From an uncultured beta proteobacterium (lineage in GTDB: Bacteria; Pseudomonadota; Gammaproteobacteria; Burkholderiales; Burkholderiaceae_C), in the NCBI GenBank assembly GCA_903960915.1, contig CAJCCO010000102.1, positions 1 through 32,314 on the forward strand: a stretch of DNA of 32,314 bases, given 5' to 3'. Every line of letters begins with the position of its first letter. The stretch's first letter is position 1. The notes below the pieces were generated by a model. It saw nothing but the letters and a program-made list of their open reading frames with translations, was not told the DNA's origin and made no database searches. A program made the position numbers and the translations under genes. Below, in pieces: positions 16,957 through 24,128 of this stretch.

Positions 16957-17513
16957 GTAGGGAAAACAAGGCATGCGGCAAGCAACTTGTCACCAAGGCG
17001 TCTGCTTAGTGCCTACCGGTTGTTGCATCATCAAGTGATATGGCAAGGTCAATTGCACCTTACGTAGAAGCCCCCGAGTCTGAGTAAGGGCTTTGCGTTC
17101 TGGCTAAAGTGCTAGAGTCTAGATTAGCAGAATCAAAATAGGTTTGAACTGCTTAGTTGCACTGTCACGCAACGAATTAGTCTGTGAATTTTTCAGATAC
17201 CAGGGAGAAAAAAATGCGTACTCACATCATCAATGCAGCGCAGTGTCACACCGCGCCAATTGTCATCCTCCAGCGTGGTGCCGCCACAGTTCAGACCCGA
17301 CTTGTAGCGTGCTTATCGCACGCCAATTCTCTTAATTAGTTGTTCACTGCAACCGGTATCAACCGGGTTGTGATGCTGTGTCGCCTGGAGCCGCCGAGAA
17401 GGTAAAGCTAAGGGTTGTGCTGCTGGGCAGCTTCGGCCTCACCATTCATCAAAAAAATATTTTGCAACACGCAGGGATGCACCATATAAATTATCATTAA
17501 TTCATGAAAATAT
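16957..17513. other. Divergent intergenic region between catabolic operon and AraC/Cro-type regulator
   Basis: Apart from a possible 41-codon ORF at 17214-17339 no gene is supported in this stretch. It holds several symmetric elements: AAGCCC/GGGCTT arms at 17068-17073 and 17088-17093 with a 14-nt loop and no T run; the palindrome CTAGAGTCTAG at 17112-17122; a hairpin CAACC/GGTTG near 17350-17370; GCTGC/GCAGC around a 3-nt loop near 17421-17433; and a 14-nt unit (GGGTTGTGATGCTG, GGGTTGTGCTGCTG) repeated at 17365 and 17412. From about 17440 the base composition drops sharply toward the AT-rich regulator gene. Confidence 0.5.
17214..17339 (+). CDS. Possible small protein or leader peptide (41 aa)
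   Basis: An ATG preceded by AGGGAG with 7 nt spacing opens a 41-residue frame starting MRTHIINAAQCHTAPIVILQ and ending SHANSLN. The ribosome site is better than that of most nearby genes, and the frame is set by it; a 63-codon frame overlapping it has no such site. I do not recognise the family. It has no signal peptide or membrane segment, two Cys (residues 11 and 33) and four His. It lies 174 nt upstream of the AT-rich regulator on the same strand, so it could be a leader peptide for it, a free small protein, or chance. Confidence 0.35.
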   Translation: MRTHIINAAQCHTAPIVILQRGAATVQTRLVACLSHANSLN

Positions 17514-18839
17514 ATGAATATAAAGACAAAAACAAAAAATATAAATTCAACTATATATGGTGATGTAAATTTAAATAATGCGGGATATTTTTGCCATGAT
17601 TTGGCATTTAATAATGAGAATTCAACCTCATTCAAGGGAGTGGCTAAGTTAATAGAGGATGTTGAATCTATTATTCCTGGCGTTGTATCTGTCAATAGCA
17701 AGTCAAAATCATTTCTTAGTCGCTCGTCTGCAATAAGTATCAATGGGGTTAAGATGGTTGCCCACTCCCATGATGAACTGGTTATTGAAAGAGAAGAGAG
17801 GTTGGGAAATTATTCAATGATGATACCTATTGAAGGTGGTGTTGAATATGAAATTGGAAAAAAAATAATTAAATCATCTTCAAAAGAAAATGTTGTATTT
17901 TTATCTGGTTCAAGACGGATAGCCAAAACATCAAAACTGAGTGAGGTCATAATACACATTGATCCCGAACGATTACAGCGCACTGAGAAGGCTATTTTTG
18001 GCTCCAACTACTGTAATTTATTAAATCTGCACCTGGATAGAGAAGTACCTTTAATAAATAAACAGCATAATTTCTATTTAATTCTTGGGAAAATATTTTC
18101 ACTCATAGGAAGTGAGGATAACGTGGAGGGCGATAACTCTATCATTTTTTCAATTGATGATTTGATATACAGAGCAATAGTCATGATGTTGGCTCCAGAG
18201 GAGCTTCAAGTAGTTGGCCGTAAAGATTTCAGCTACAACCAAGAAAAATTGCAACTGGATAATATTTGCGAATATATAAAATCAGATATTTTCACCAATC
18301 TTGATCTGGTAAATATTTCTAATGATTTTCATATTTCCACTGCCAATATAGAATATCTTTTTATAAAGCACTTCAATAAATCAATTTATCAATGGGTAAA
18401 TTCCGAGCGAGTTTCCGAGATTGAATTTCTTTGCAAAAATTTATCTGCATCAAAAATAGAATTTGAAATATTAAATTATGTTAAAAAAGAAGTAAATAAT
18501 CTTCGGCGATTTGAAAACCTATGCAAATCCTTGGGTTGGATAAATGGATATGAGAGATCAAGCAACCATCAACTCCCTGGTGATGTTGAAAACACCAGGG
18601 GGAGAGTGATGGTAAACAAGGAGGTGTTGCAGCGGTTGAGGCGGAAAAAAGGATGGAGCCAATCCATGATGGTAAATGAAGCGGAAAAAAATTCACTTCG
18701 TATTTCTCTGGCCACTATCAAGCGCGCTGAAATGGGAAGTTTTGTTAGTTTCCGTACGGCGCTAAGTATTGCCCAGTTGTTCAATATTGATTTGCCAGAT
18801 ATTGTTTCAGATGGCTTGCACTCAGGCTTAAAGAATTGA
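17514..18839 (+). CDS. AraC-type regulator fused to a C-terminal Cro/C1-type HTH
   Basis: A 441-residue regulator. Residues about 40-230 look like an AraC_binding_2-type sensor (REERLGNYSMMIPIEGG near 93-109). Residues 247-342 form an AraC-type DNA-binding domain, with the first HTH well kept (NISNDFHISTANIEYLFIKH, 267-286) and a degenerate second one. Residues 366-430 are a separate Cro/C1-like HTH (LRRKKGWSQ and ISLATIKRAEMG). The gene is about 30% GC in its first 1,050 nt, against 55-60% around it, rising in the Cro/C1 part, so foreign origin and a late fusion are likely. An in-frame stop 9 nt upstream limits the start to this ATG, which has no clear ribosome site. It directly precedes the pilus operon control region and is its likely regulator (inference). 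Confidence 0.8.
   Translation: MNIKTKTKNINSTIYGDVNLNNAGYFCHDLAFNNENSTSFKGVAKLIEDVESIIPGVVSVNSKSKSFLSRSSAISINGVKMVAHSHDELVIEREERLGNYSMMIPIEGGVEYEIGKKIIKSSSKENVVFLSGSRRIAKTSKLSEVIIHIDPERLQRTEKAIFGSNYCNLLNLHLDREVPLINKQHNFYLILGKIFSLIGSEDNVEGDNSIIFSIDDLIYRAIVMMLAPEELQVVGRKDFSYNQEKLQLDNICEYIKSDIFTNLDLVNISNDFHISTANIEYLFIKHFNKSIYQWVNSERVSEIEFLCKNLSASKIEFEILNYVKKEVNNLRRFENLCKSLGWINGYERSSNHQLPGDVENTRGRVMVNKEVLQRLRRKKGWSQSMMVNEAEKNSLRISLATIKRAEMGSFVSFRTALSIAQLFNIDLPDIVSDGLHSGLKN
18575..18600 (+). promoter_or_regulatory. Hairpin and internal ribosome site in the regulator linker
   Basis: CCCTGGTG and CACCAGGG form a perfect 8-bp stem around a 10-nt loop. The 3' arm runs into GGGGGAG, placed 4-5 nt before the in-frame ATG at 18609 (M366). 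Translation from that ATG would give a free 76-residue Cro/C1-like protein. The stem would hide part of the purine-rich site, so it could gate internal initiation. Confidence 0.4.
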
Positions 18840-18880
18840 CAATGATCAGTGGCTAGCGGATTGATAGAAATATACGGCTA

Positions 18881-18901
18881 AGCCTTGCAGGCTGATTTTT
18901 T
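18881..18901 (+). terminator. Intrinsic terminator of the regulator gene
   Basis: AGCCT-TGC-AGGCT is a 5-bp stem with a 3-nt loop, followed after GA by six T residues. It begins 41 nt after the stop codon of the AraC/Cro-type regulator, so the pilus operon downstream probably needs its own promoter. Confidence 0.65.
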
Positions 18902-18908
18902 ACACATT

Positions 18909-18963
18909 TGACACATCCCTGACGCCAAGTTGACGCCAAGTTGACACCAATGTGATGCCAAAT
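18909..18963 (+). repeat. Five tandem 11-bp repeats upstream of the pilus operon
   Basis: Five consecutive 11-bp units each begin with TGA: TGACACATCCC (18909), TGACGCCAAGT (18920), TGACGCCAAGT (18931), TGACACCAATG (18942), TGATGCCAAAT (18953). The period is close to one helical turn, so the units lie on one DNA face. Direct repeats of about this spacing suit AraC-type proteins, whose two HTHs contact successive major grooves. They sit 110-165 nt before the pilin start codon. Confidence 0.65.
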
Positions 18964-18969
18964 TGGTGT
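18944..18969. promoter_or_regulatory. Perfect inverted repeat, likely operator
   Basis: ACACCAAT (18944-18951) and ATTGGTGT (18962-18969) are exact reverse complements separated by 10 nt, so the half-site centres are 18 bp apart. The element overlaps the last two 11-bp repeats. This symmetry suits a dimeric HTH protein such as the Cro/C1-type domain of the regulator next door. Confidence 0.5.
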
Positions 18970-19009
18970 TCCAAGCATTTTATTTTCCCTCACAATCATT
19001 ACTGTGGTC

Positions 19010-19023
19010 GCATTAGTTAATGC
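19010..19023. promoter_or_regulatory. 14-bp palindrome before the pilin gene
   Basis: GCATTA-GT-TAATGC is a perfect palindrome with 6-bp arms, 51 nt before the pilin ATG. A second AT-only palindrome, TTAAT-AA-ATTAA, follows at 19044-19055. Either may be an operator or overlap the pilus promoter; I could not assign a convincing -35/-10 pair. Confidence 0.4.
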
Positions 19024-19073
19024 TGCCAAAGCAAGGTACGTAGTTAATAAATTAAATTTTCAGGGAGTTTCAC

Positions 19074-19739
19074 ATGCAAGCTATTTTTCAAAAAAAATCA
19101 TCATGCTTTCGCGCACACCAGACTGGCCTTACGCTGGTTGAATTGGCTATTGCCTTGGCAATTTCGGCAGTTGTGGTGATGAGTGCTTTGGTCGGAATTC
19201 GTAAACTCATAGACGGTAACAATGCCCAATTAGCTTTGACGCAAATGGGTTCTGCGCTTGCCAATATGTCAAAGACGGCTCAATCGCTCAATGACTATAC
19301 CATTTATGACGATACGCTGGGGATGGCCAAAATGGGCGTCTTTGACAGCGGTGCTTTGGTTAAATCAAACACAAACGCCATTACCCAAATCAGAAATCCT
19401 TTTGGTGGTTTCGTTTGGACTCGGCGTAACAATGCACTAATTGATACTCTGGCTACAAATAGTGGCTTGTGGTATGTGATCACTGGTGTTCCCAACTCCG
19501 CGTGTACTGATGTGGTTACTGGAGCAAATAACACTGCTATATCGATTTATGTTACTTCTACAGGCACGTCCCCGTTGTCTGATACCACCTCGCAATTCCT
19601 AGGTTCGACTCCAACCAATGTCGATTCAAGCGCGATTCCCAAGCAGTCGGGCAGTGTGATGAAGCCAGATAATATTCAAAAATCCTGCGGCGCAACAGCT
19701 TCTTCAGTAAAAGATATATATATTCTGACAACCATTTGA
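19074..19739 (+). CDS. pilS: Type IVb major pilin (PilS-like prepilin)
   Basis: A 221-residue prepilin. The leader of 18 residues ends in Gly; cleavage G18/L19 gives a mature N-terminus LTLVELAIALAISAVV with Glu at +5, followed by the hydrophobic spine helix. The leader length and body resemble PilS of R64/TCP-like pili (LTQMGSALANMSKTAQSL). Two cysteines (in NSACTD and QKSCGA) suit the C-terminal disulfide loop of type IVb pilins. The ATG has AGGGAG 7 nt upstream, one of the best sites in the operon, as expected for an abundant subunit. It is first in the operon, unlike R64 where pilS comes late. Local GC is somewhat lower than the rest of the operon. Confidence 0.9.
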   Translation: MQAIFQKKSSCFRAHQTGLTLVELAIALAISAVVVMSALVGIRKLIDGNNAQLALTQMGSALANMSKTAQSLNDYTIYDDTLGMAKMGVFDSGALVKSNTNAITQIRNPFGGFVWTRRNNALIDTLATNSGLWYVITGVPNSACTDVVTGANNTAISIYVTSTGTSPLSDTTSQFLGSTPTNVDSSAIPKQSGSVMKPDNIQKSCGATASSVKDIYILTTI

Positions 19740-19760
19740 TCTTTGGCTGAGGCCTATAGG

Positions 19761-20261
19761 TTGAATCCAAGACTCCTGCTCGCTGCACTTTGTTGTGCAG
19801 TGGGTAGCCTGGCTCATGCGCAGCGCTTGTTTGTGGATGAGTCGCGCATCGAAATGGCGATGGAATGGGTCAAGACCTCTCGTCCGGTTTTCAAGCCCTG
19901 GGCAGAAGCGGTTAACCCTTCTACCCAGGGCACGGGTGTTTTGCCCCCTGTTGGGCGGTCGGCTTCAGCGGACGATGCCGCTGCTCGGGTAGCCCCAGCG
20001 GTCTGGTCTATTGAGCTGTTAGACAAGCGGCTATCACCTGCGCTCCAGCGCTGGGCTGGACAGGCGGGTTGGCAACTGGTGTGGGAGGCAGAAAGAGATT
20101 TTTTAATTGATGCAGCACTGCACGTTGAAGGCGATTTCTTATTTGCCATAGAGACCACCATGCGTGCCCTGGCCGACACGGACTACCCCTTGCAAGCCAT
20201 TGCCAACAGAAAAACACAAGTTCTGCGAATCATTCGATTCCAGGACATGGGCATGCGCTGA
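19761..20261 (+). CDS. TcpQ/PilL-domain pilus biogenesis protein
   Basis: A 166-residue exported protein. The N-terminus NPRLLLAALCCAVGSLAHA is a good Sec signal peptide. The C-terminal half (WSIELLDKRLSPALQRW, then GWQLVWEAERDF) matches the TcpQ/PilL C-terminal domain, which in toxin-coregulated and R64 pili helps place the secretin in the outer membrane. R64 PilL is a longer lipoprotein; this one is short and lacks a lipobox. I chose the TTG at 19761, which has GAGG 8 nt upstream; a TTG at 19743 would add six residues without a ribosome site. The stop shares a base with the next start (TGATG), consistent with a working pair with the secretin. Confidence 0.75.
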   Translation: MNPRLLLAALCCAVGSLAHAQRLFVDESRIEMAMEWVKTSRPVFKPWAEAVNPSTQGTGVLPPVGRSASADDAAARVAPAVWSIELLDKRLSPALQRWAGQAGWQLVWEAERDFLIDAALHVEGDFLFAIETTMRALADTDYPLQAIANRKTQVLRIIRFQDMGMR

Positions 20262-21940
20262 TGCCCCCATTGAATAAAGAACGAGTGCCTATGTGCGTCA
20301 AAACGTGCAAGCCTGCCCGCCCCTTCGGTCCATTTAGCCTATTGGTCTGCGGCATGCTGGCGGTGTTTGGGCTGATGGCATGCAGCACCACCCGGTCGGA
20401 CATTAAGGACGACCAGCGTGCGCAATCGGCCCGTGCAGGGCAGGCGCAACAAACCCTACGCCAGCCCATGGCACGTCCGGCGTACCTGGTAGATGATGTA
20501 CGCCCCAAATTTGCAACCCGGTCTGTACCCATAGAGCCAGGTATGCGGCTCCCGCCCGAGTACGGCAAAGTGGTGATGCGCCTGCCTGGTCGTCATTCTT
20601 TGGCTTCAATAGCAGAGTTAATTTCGCGCTTAATCAACCTGCCCGTGGTGGTGAGCCCTGATGCCTTGCTGGACCCCGCCGTATTCATGTCGGGGGCTAT
20701 GTCTGCGGCCTTGACCAACACCTCCAAAGCGGCTGACCGCGGTGCCGTTGCTTCGGTGGGTACCATGGCGGCACAAGCACAAGGGCGAGCAGCGGCCATG
20801 GGCATGACAGCAGTTGTGCAAACTGAGAGTGAGTTGCGCACCACCTATGAGCTGAACTACCAGGGTAGTTTGGCTGGCTTGCTAGACCAGTTGGCTGACA
20901 AAGCCGGCTTGCAATGGCGCTACCAGGACGGCCGCATTGTTTTCTCTCGCATGGTGACCCGTGTTTTTACCATCAAATCTCTTTTTGGCGGCGTGAAAAC
21001 CAGCAGTCAATTAACTCTTGGCACAAGTGCTACGGCCACCTCTACGACCGACAGTGATCTTTGGTCTGCGCTGGAGATCAATTTGAAGAATCAGTTGTCA
21101 ACTTTCGGCAAGTTGCAAGTAGACTCGCGCGGCGGCACGGTGACGGTAACGGATGCCATGCCCAACGTGGAGGCGATGGCACGCCTCATACAGGTCCAGA
21201 ACGACACCATGATGCGCCAGGTGATTTTGGAAGTTGAGGTGCTGCAAGTCGATTTGCGACAAGAGCAACACCTGGGCATCAACTGGTCTGCCGTTGGCAG
21301 CTTCCTAGATGCCGCCAACATTTCAACCTTAGTATCGCCCACGAGCCTCACCCCCTATTCGGGCAATACAGGCGGGGCATTGACGTTTTCCAGAGGGAAC
21401 TTCAAGTTGCTGATTGCGGCTCTGGAAGAGTTTGGCAAAGTCAACACCGCCTATTCAGCTGTACTGACAACCACCAACCGCCAGCCCGTTCCCCTGGGAG
21501 TCACCAGCAACGAAGGGTATTTAAAGCAGGTAGCCGCAGGTACTGTCAGCAGCACGGGTGCAAGCACCGGGTCCACACTCACGGCAGGCACGATCACGAC
21601 CGGGTTCTCCTTGGTGGTGACGCCCATGGTGCTGGACTCGGGCCGCGTTCTGCTTGAAAGCGCACTCTCGGTTACGGCGCTGCGTGATTTGAAAAGCTTC
21701 AGTTCAGGCGTTGGAACGTTGATGAACTCCATTCAATTGCCGGCCATTGACGAGTTTTCAACCCTTCAACGGCTGAGTGTGAAGTTGGGCGATACCTTGG
21801 TGATGACGGGTTTTGAGCGTGAAATATTGTTGCGTGACGACCTAGATGTGGTGCGGGGTGTGATTCCAGGCAGTCAAAGAAGCAAGAGCATGCGACAAAG
21901 TACGGTGATCATCATCACCCCCCGGTTGGGGGCCCCCTGA
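20261..21940 (+). CDS. pilN: Type IVb pilus secretin lipoprotein PilN
   Basis: A 559-residue outer-membrane secretin lipoprotein that forms the pilus exit pore. The signal sequence ends in a lipobox FGLMAC with C41 as the lipidated residue (C31 if translation begins at the second ATG, 20291). An STN/N-domain-like segment lies near 195-230, a secretin N-domain near 290-345 (VTVTDAMPNVEAM), and the secretin barrel domain from about 380 to 556 ending in VIIITPRLGAP. A low-complexity Ser/Thr/Gly stretch at 423-447 is a typical secretin loop. The order TcpQ-secretin-PilO-PilP is that of R64-like systems. Confidence 0.92.
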   Translation: MPPLNKERVPMCVKTCKPARPFGPFSLLVCGMLAVFGLMACSTTRSDIKDDQRAQSARAGQAQQTLRQPMARPAYLVDDVRPKFATRSVPIEPGMRLPPEYGKVVMRLPGRHSLASIAELISRLINLPVVVSPDALLDPAVFMSGAMSAALTNTSKAADRGAVASVGTMAAQAQGRAAAMGMTAVVQTESELRTTYELNYQGSLAGLLDQLADKAGLQWRYQDGRIVFSRMVTRVFTIKSLFGGVKTSSQLTLGTSATATSTTDSDLWSALEINLKNQLSTFGKLQVDSRGGTVTVTDAMPNVEAMARLIQVQNDTMMRQVILEVEVLQVDLRQEQHLGINWSAVGSFLDAANISTLVSPTSLTPYSGNTGGALTFSRGNFKLLIAALEEFGKVNTAYSAVLTTTNRQPVPLGVTSNEGYLKQVAAGTVSSTGASTGSTLTAGTITTGFSLVVTPMVLDSGRVLLESALSVTALRDLKSFSSGVGTLMNSIQLPAIDEFSTLQRLSVKLGDTLVMTGFEREILLRDDLDVVRGVIPGSQRSKSMRQSTVIIITPRLGAP

Positions 21941-21950
21941 GGCGGCGTGC

Positions 21951-23384
21951 ATGGGTCCTAAAAAAATAAAAGACTTATGGCGCAAGCTACGTCAAAGAAC
22001 GTCCACAGAAACGGCAACACAAAAAAGTGATGCCGAGTTAATGGAGGTAGAGACGCCAGATGATTCGCGCCCTGTTGGCGAGTCTATGGACATCAACGGC
22101 GTGCGTCTTGTTTTTGGCGTGCGGTGGAGCCCCATCACACAGGATGCACGCCTAGGCAGCCAACTCAGGCAAGCTCGCAAGAAGGGGTACACCTTCTACA
22201 TTCTCACGCCCCAAAGTGATGCCGTTGGTTTGATAGGTTCGTTCCCCAAAGTTATCAGCCAGCGACCGCACGCCGCCAGCCTGATACTTTCAGAGCATTT
22301 TTCAACCAGCGGCGCAGAGTTGTTTCTCTTTGAATATGAAGAGCAGTGGTCACTGGTGGGCTTGTCCGACAACAGCCCCATGCCCGGTTTCGACACCATG
22401 GGCACCAAGGACGAAATTGAAGCCTTGGCCCAAGAGTTTGCAGCGATGAATGCCGGTCAGACCATTCGCTATTTCGGCAACGTCAACTGGTTCAGTGATG
22501 TATCGTTGCTGCAGCCGACGCAATTGATTGAGCGGCTTGACCGGCGTACCAAGCTGCAATACCTACCCAACCAGATGTTTCGCTGGGTGACGGCCGCTTT
22601 TTGTCTCCTTCTTCTGGGGGCGGTTGTGGGGGCCCAGCAATTCCTGAACCAAAAATGGCGTAAGGAACAGGCCACGTCTCAGCTGCAAGCCGAGAACCAC
22701 AACATGGCGTATGAGCTAGGCATTGATGCTGCCTTGTCGGGCGCAGGCCGAGCTGGTAATTACAGCCTTTACCCATGGCGCTCAACGCTTCAAGCCATGC
22801 CTACCCAGGCTGGAGGGTGGCAACTCAAATCCCTGGAATGTAAGGCAGACCAATGCCGCGCGCTGTGGTCGCGCCATGCCGGTAATTACTTGGACTTTGA
22901 CAATGCCTTTCCCTACGCAGGCAGTGCGCGCCCCGACCTGGTGCCCAAGGAAGATGGCCAGGCTGAATTACAGACCGATCACGCCACGGTTGAAGTGCCC
23001 GCTGTGGCAGCCGGTCAGTTGGAGCCACCGCGCCGGGTGGTGCGCACCCAATTGCCCAAAATCAGGGACGCCTATTTGCAGTGGGCCAGCTTCCTGCAGG
23101 ACGTCAAATTAATGCCGCATCAAACAAGCACCTTTTCTGCGGCCAAGATTTTTGCTTCAGAAGCTTCCATAGATCAAATCACGCGTCCGGTGGTTCGCGC
23201 CAGTTGGACCCTGGAGTCTGATTTGTGGACACTGCGTGATCTTTTTTTGCCCAACTACGTGGTGGCTGAAAAGTTAGAGATTTTTCCTGCAAATGTCCAT
23301 ACCGTTGTCAAGGCCAGTGGGCAAGTGATGGTGCGTGACTACCGTTACAAAATAACCGGGAGTTTTTATGCGCAAGGCCGCTAA
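21951..23384 (+). CDS. pilO: Type IVb pilus protein PilO
   Basis: A 477-residue bitopic inner-membrane protein of the PilO (R64-type, PAP_PilO) family, not the short PilO of type IVa pili. A cytoplasmic N-terminal domain of about 205 residues (INGVRLVFGVRWSP near 48-61) is followed by one membrane helix, TAAFCLLLLGAVVGAQ near 212-227, then a periplasmic domain ending in DYRYKITGSFYAQG. It is thought to link the assembly ATPase side with the periplasmic alignment complex. It starts 10 nt after the secretin and its end overlaps pilP by 17 nt. Confidence 0.87.
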   Translation: MGPKKIKDLWRKLRQRTSTETATQKSDAELMEVETPDDSRPVGESMDINGVRLVFGVRWSPITQDARLGSQLRQARKKGYTFYILTPQSDAVGLIGSFPKVISQRPHAASLILSEHFSTSGAELFLFEYEEQWSLVGLSDNSPMPGFDTMGTKDEIEALAQEFAAMNAGQTIRYFGNVNWFSDVSLLQPTQLIERLDRRTKLQYLPNQMFRWVTAAFCLLLLGAVVGAQQFLNQKWRKEQATSQLQAENHNMAYELGIDAALSGAGRAGNYSLYPWRSTLQAMPTQAGGWQLKSLECKADQCRALWSRHAGNYLDFDNAFPYAGSARPDLVPKEDGQAELQTDHATVEVPAVAAGQLEPPRRVVRTQLPKIRDAYLQWASFLQDVKLMPHQTSTFSAAKIFASEASIDQITRPVVRASWTLESDLWTLRDLFLPNYVVAEKLEIFPANVHTVVKASGQVMVRDYRYKITGSFYAQGR

Positions 23385-24120
23385 GTGGGTTTGGTTGCTG
23401 GCCTTGACTAACGCCAGTTGGGTTATGGCACAGCAGCCCGTAGTACCGGCCCATATTCTGTTGCCCGCCCTCAATGCGCAGGCAGCGGGCCCTGCGGATT
23501 TACAGGGCTTTAGCCCCAACACGCAAGCCCGCACCTTGGGCGAACACATGGAGAGTTCTAACAACAACTACGGGAAATACCTTGAGCTGTATAAAAACAT
23601 CAAGTTGCGTGAACTGGCGCCAGATGCGCGCCAACTGCAAACGCCTGCAACCGCCACAGGCACCACACCCGTCAAACCCCCATCGTCTTCACCTGCGAAA
23701 CGAAAGGCAGTCAGGCCCGAGCAAAAGGTTCGCCAGGCGGCAGAGCCGCGTATTTGGTACCTCAGCGGTTTGGGTGATCGGATAACGGCGGAGCTGATTT
23801 ATGAGCGGCGGGTGTACCGCCTAGACGCCACACTAGACGTCACCTTGCAACAACAACGCGTTGGCCCCTGGGTGTTGATGGGCATGGACAGCCACAGTGT
23901 GAGCCTGCAATTGAGCGATTCACCCCGGCAGGTCAAGCTCGAAGCGCCAAAGCGCGGTGAGGATCTCAACGTATTCCTTGAAGCGATGGGCGCAACGCCC
24001 GTGGGTGCAATACCCGGTCAGGTCATGGACAAGCTTCCCTTGCCAAAGTTCGGCACATTGGCTGCACCCAGCGCAGATTCAGGCAACTTCCCCTTGCCGC
24101 TTTTGTTGCCCAAACCCTAA
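23368..24120 (+). CDS. pilP: Type IVb pilus biogenesis protein PilP
   Basis: A 250-residue periplasmic protein. Residues 1-21 form a signal peptide ending ASWVMA. A proline/threonine-rich linker at about 88-120 precedes the PilP domain (WYLSGLGDRITAELIYERR, near 129-147, then VGPWVLMGMDSHSV). In R64 systems PilP sits in the periplasm as part of the alignment subcomplex. The start ATG lies inside the end of pilO, with GGGAG 5 nt upstream; it is followed by pilQ after 8 nt. The last 40 residues (LPLPKF, LPLPLLLPKP) are proline-rich. Confidence 0.83.
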   Translation: MRKAAKWVWLLALTNASWVMAQQPVVPAHILLPALNAQAAGPADLQGFSPNTQARTLGEHMESSNNNYGKYLELYKNIKLRELAPDARQLQTPATATGTTPVKPPSSSPAKRKAVRPEQKVRQAAEPRIWYLSGLGDRITAELIYERRVYRLDATLDVTLQQQRVGPWVLMGMDSHSVSLQLSDSPRQVKLEAPKRGEDLNVFLEAMGATPVGAIPGQVMDKLPLPKFGTLAAPSADSGNFPLPLLLPKP

Positions 24121-24128
24121 GCCGCACC

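Noticed and set aside
17068..17093. Possible intrinsic terminator (AAGCCC/GGGCTT)
   Set aside because: No T run follows on either strand and the loop is 14 nt; it also lies between divergent units where no terminator is needed.
17144..17335. 63-codon plus-strand frame in the divergent intergenic region
   Set aside because: No ribosome site at its start; the overlapping 41-codon frame has a good one.
17408..17743. 111-codon minus-strand frame with a hydrophobic stretch
   Set aside because: Overlaps the AT-rich start of the AraC/Cro-type regulator; the phenylalanine-rich stretch is the expected complement of A-rich coding sequence.
18964..18976. Possible sigma54 -24/-12 promoter before the pilin gene
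   Set aside because: The GG and GC elements are 8 nt apart instead of 10 and the TTGC context is missing.
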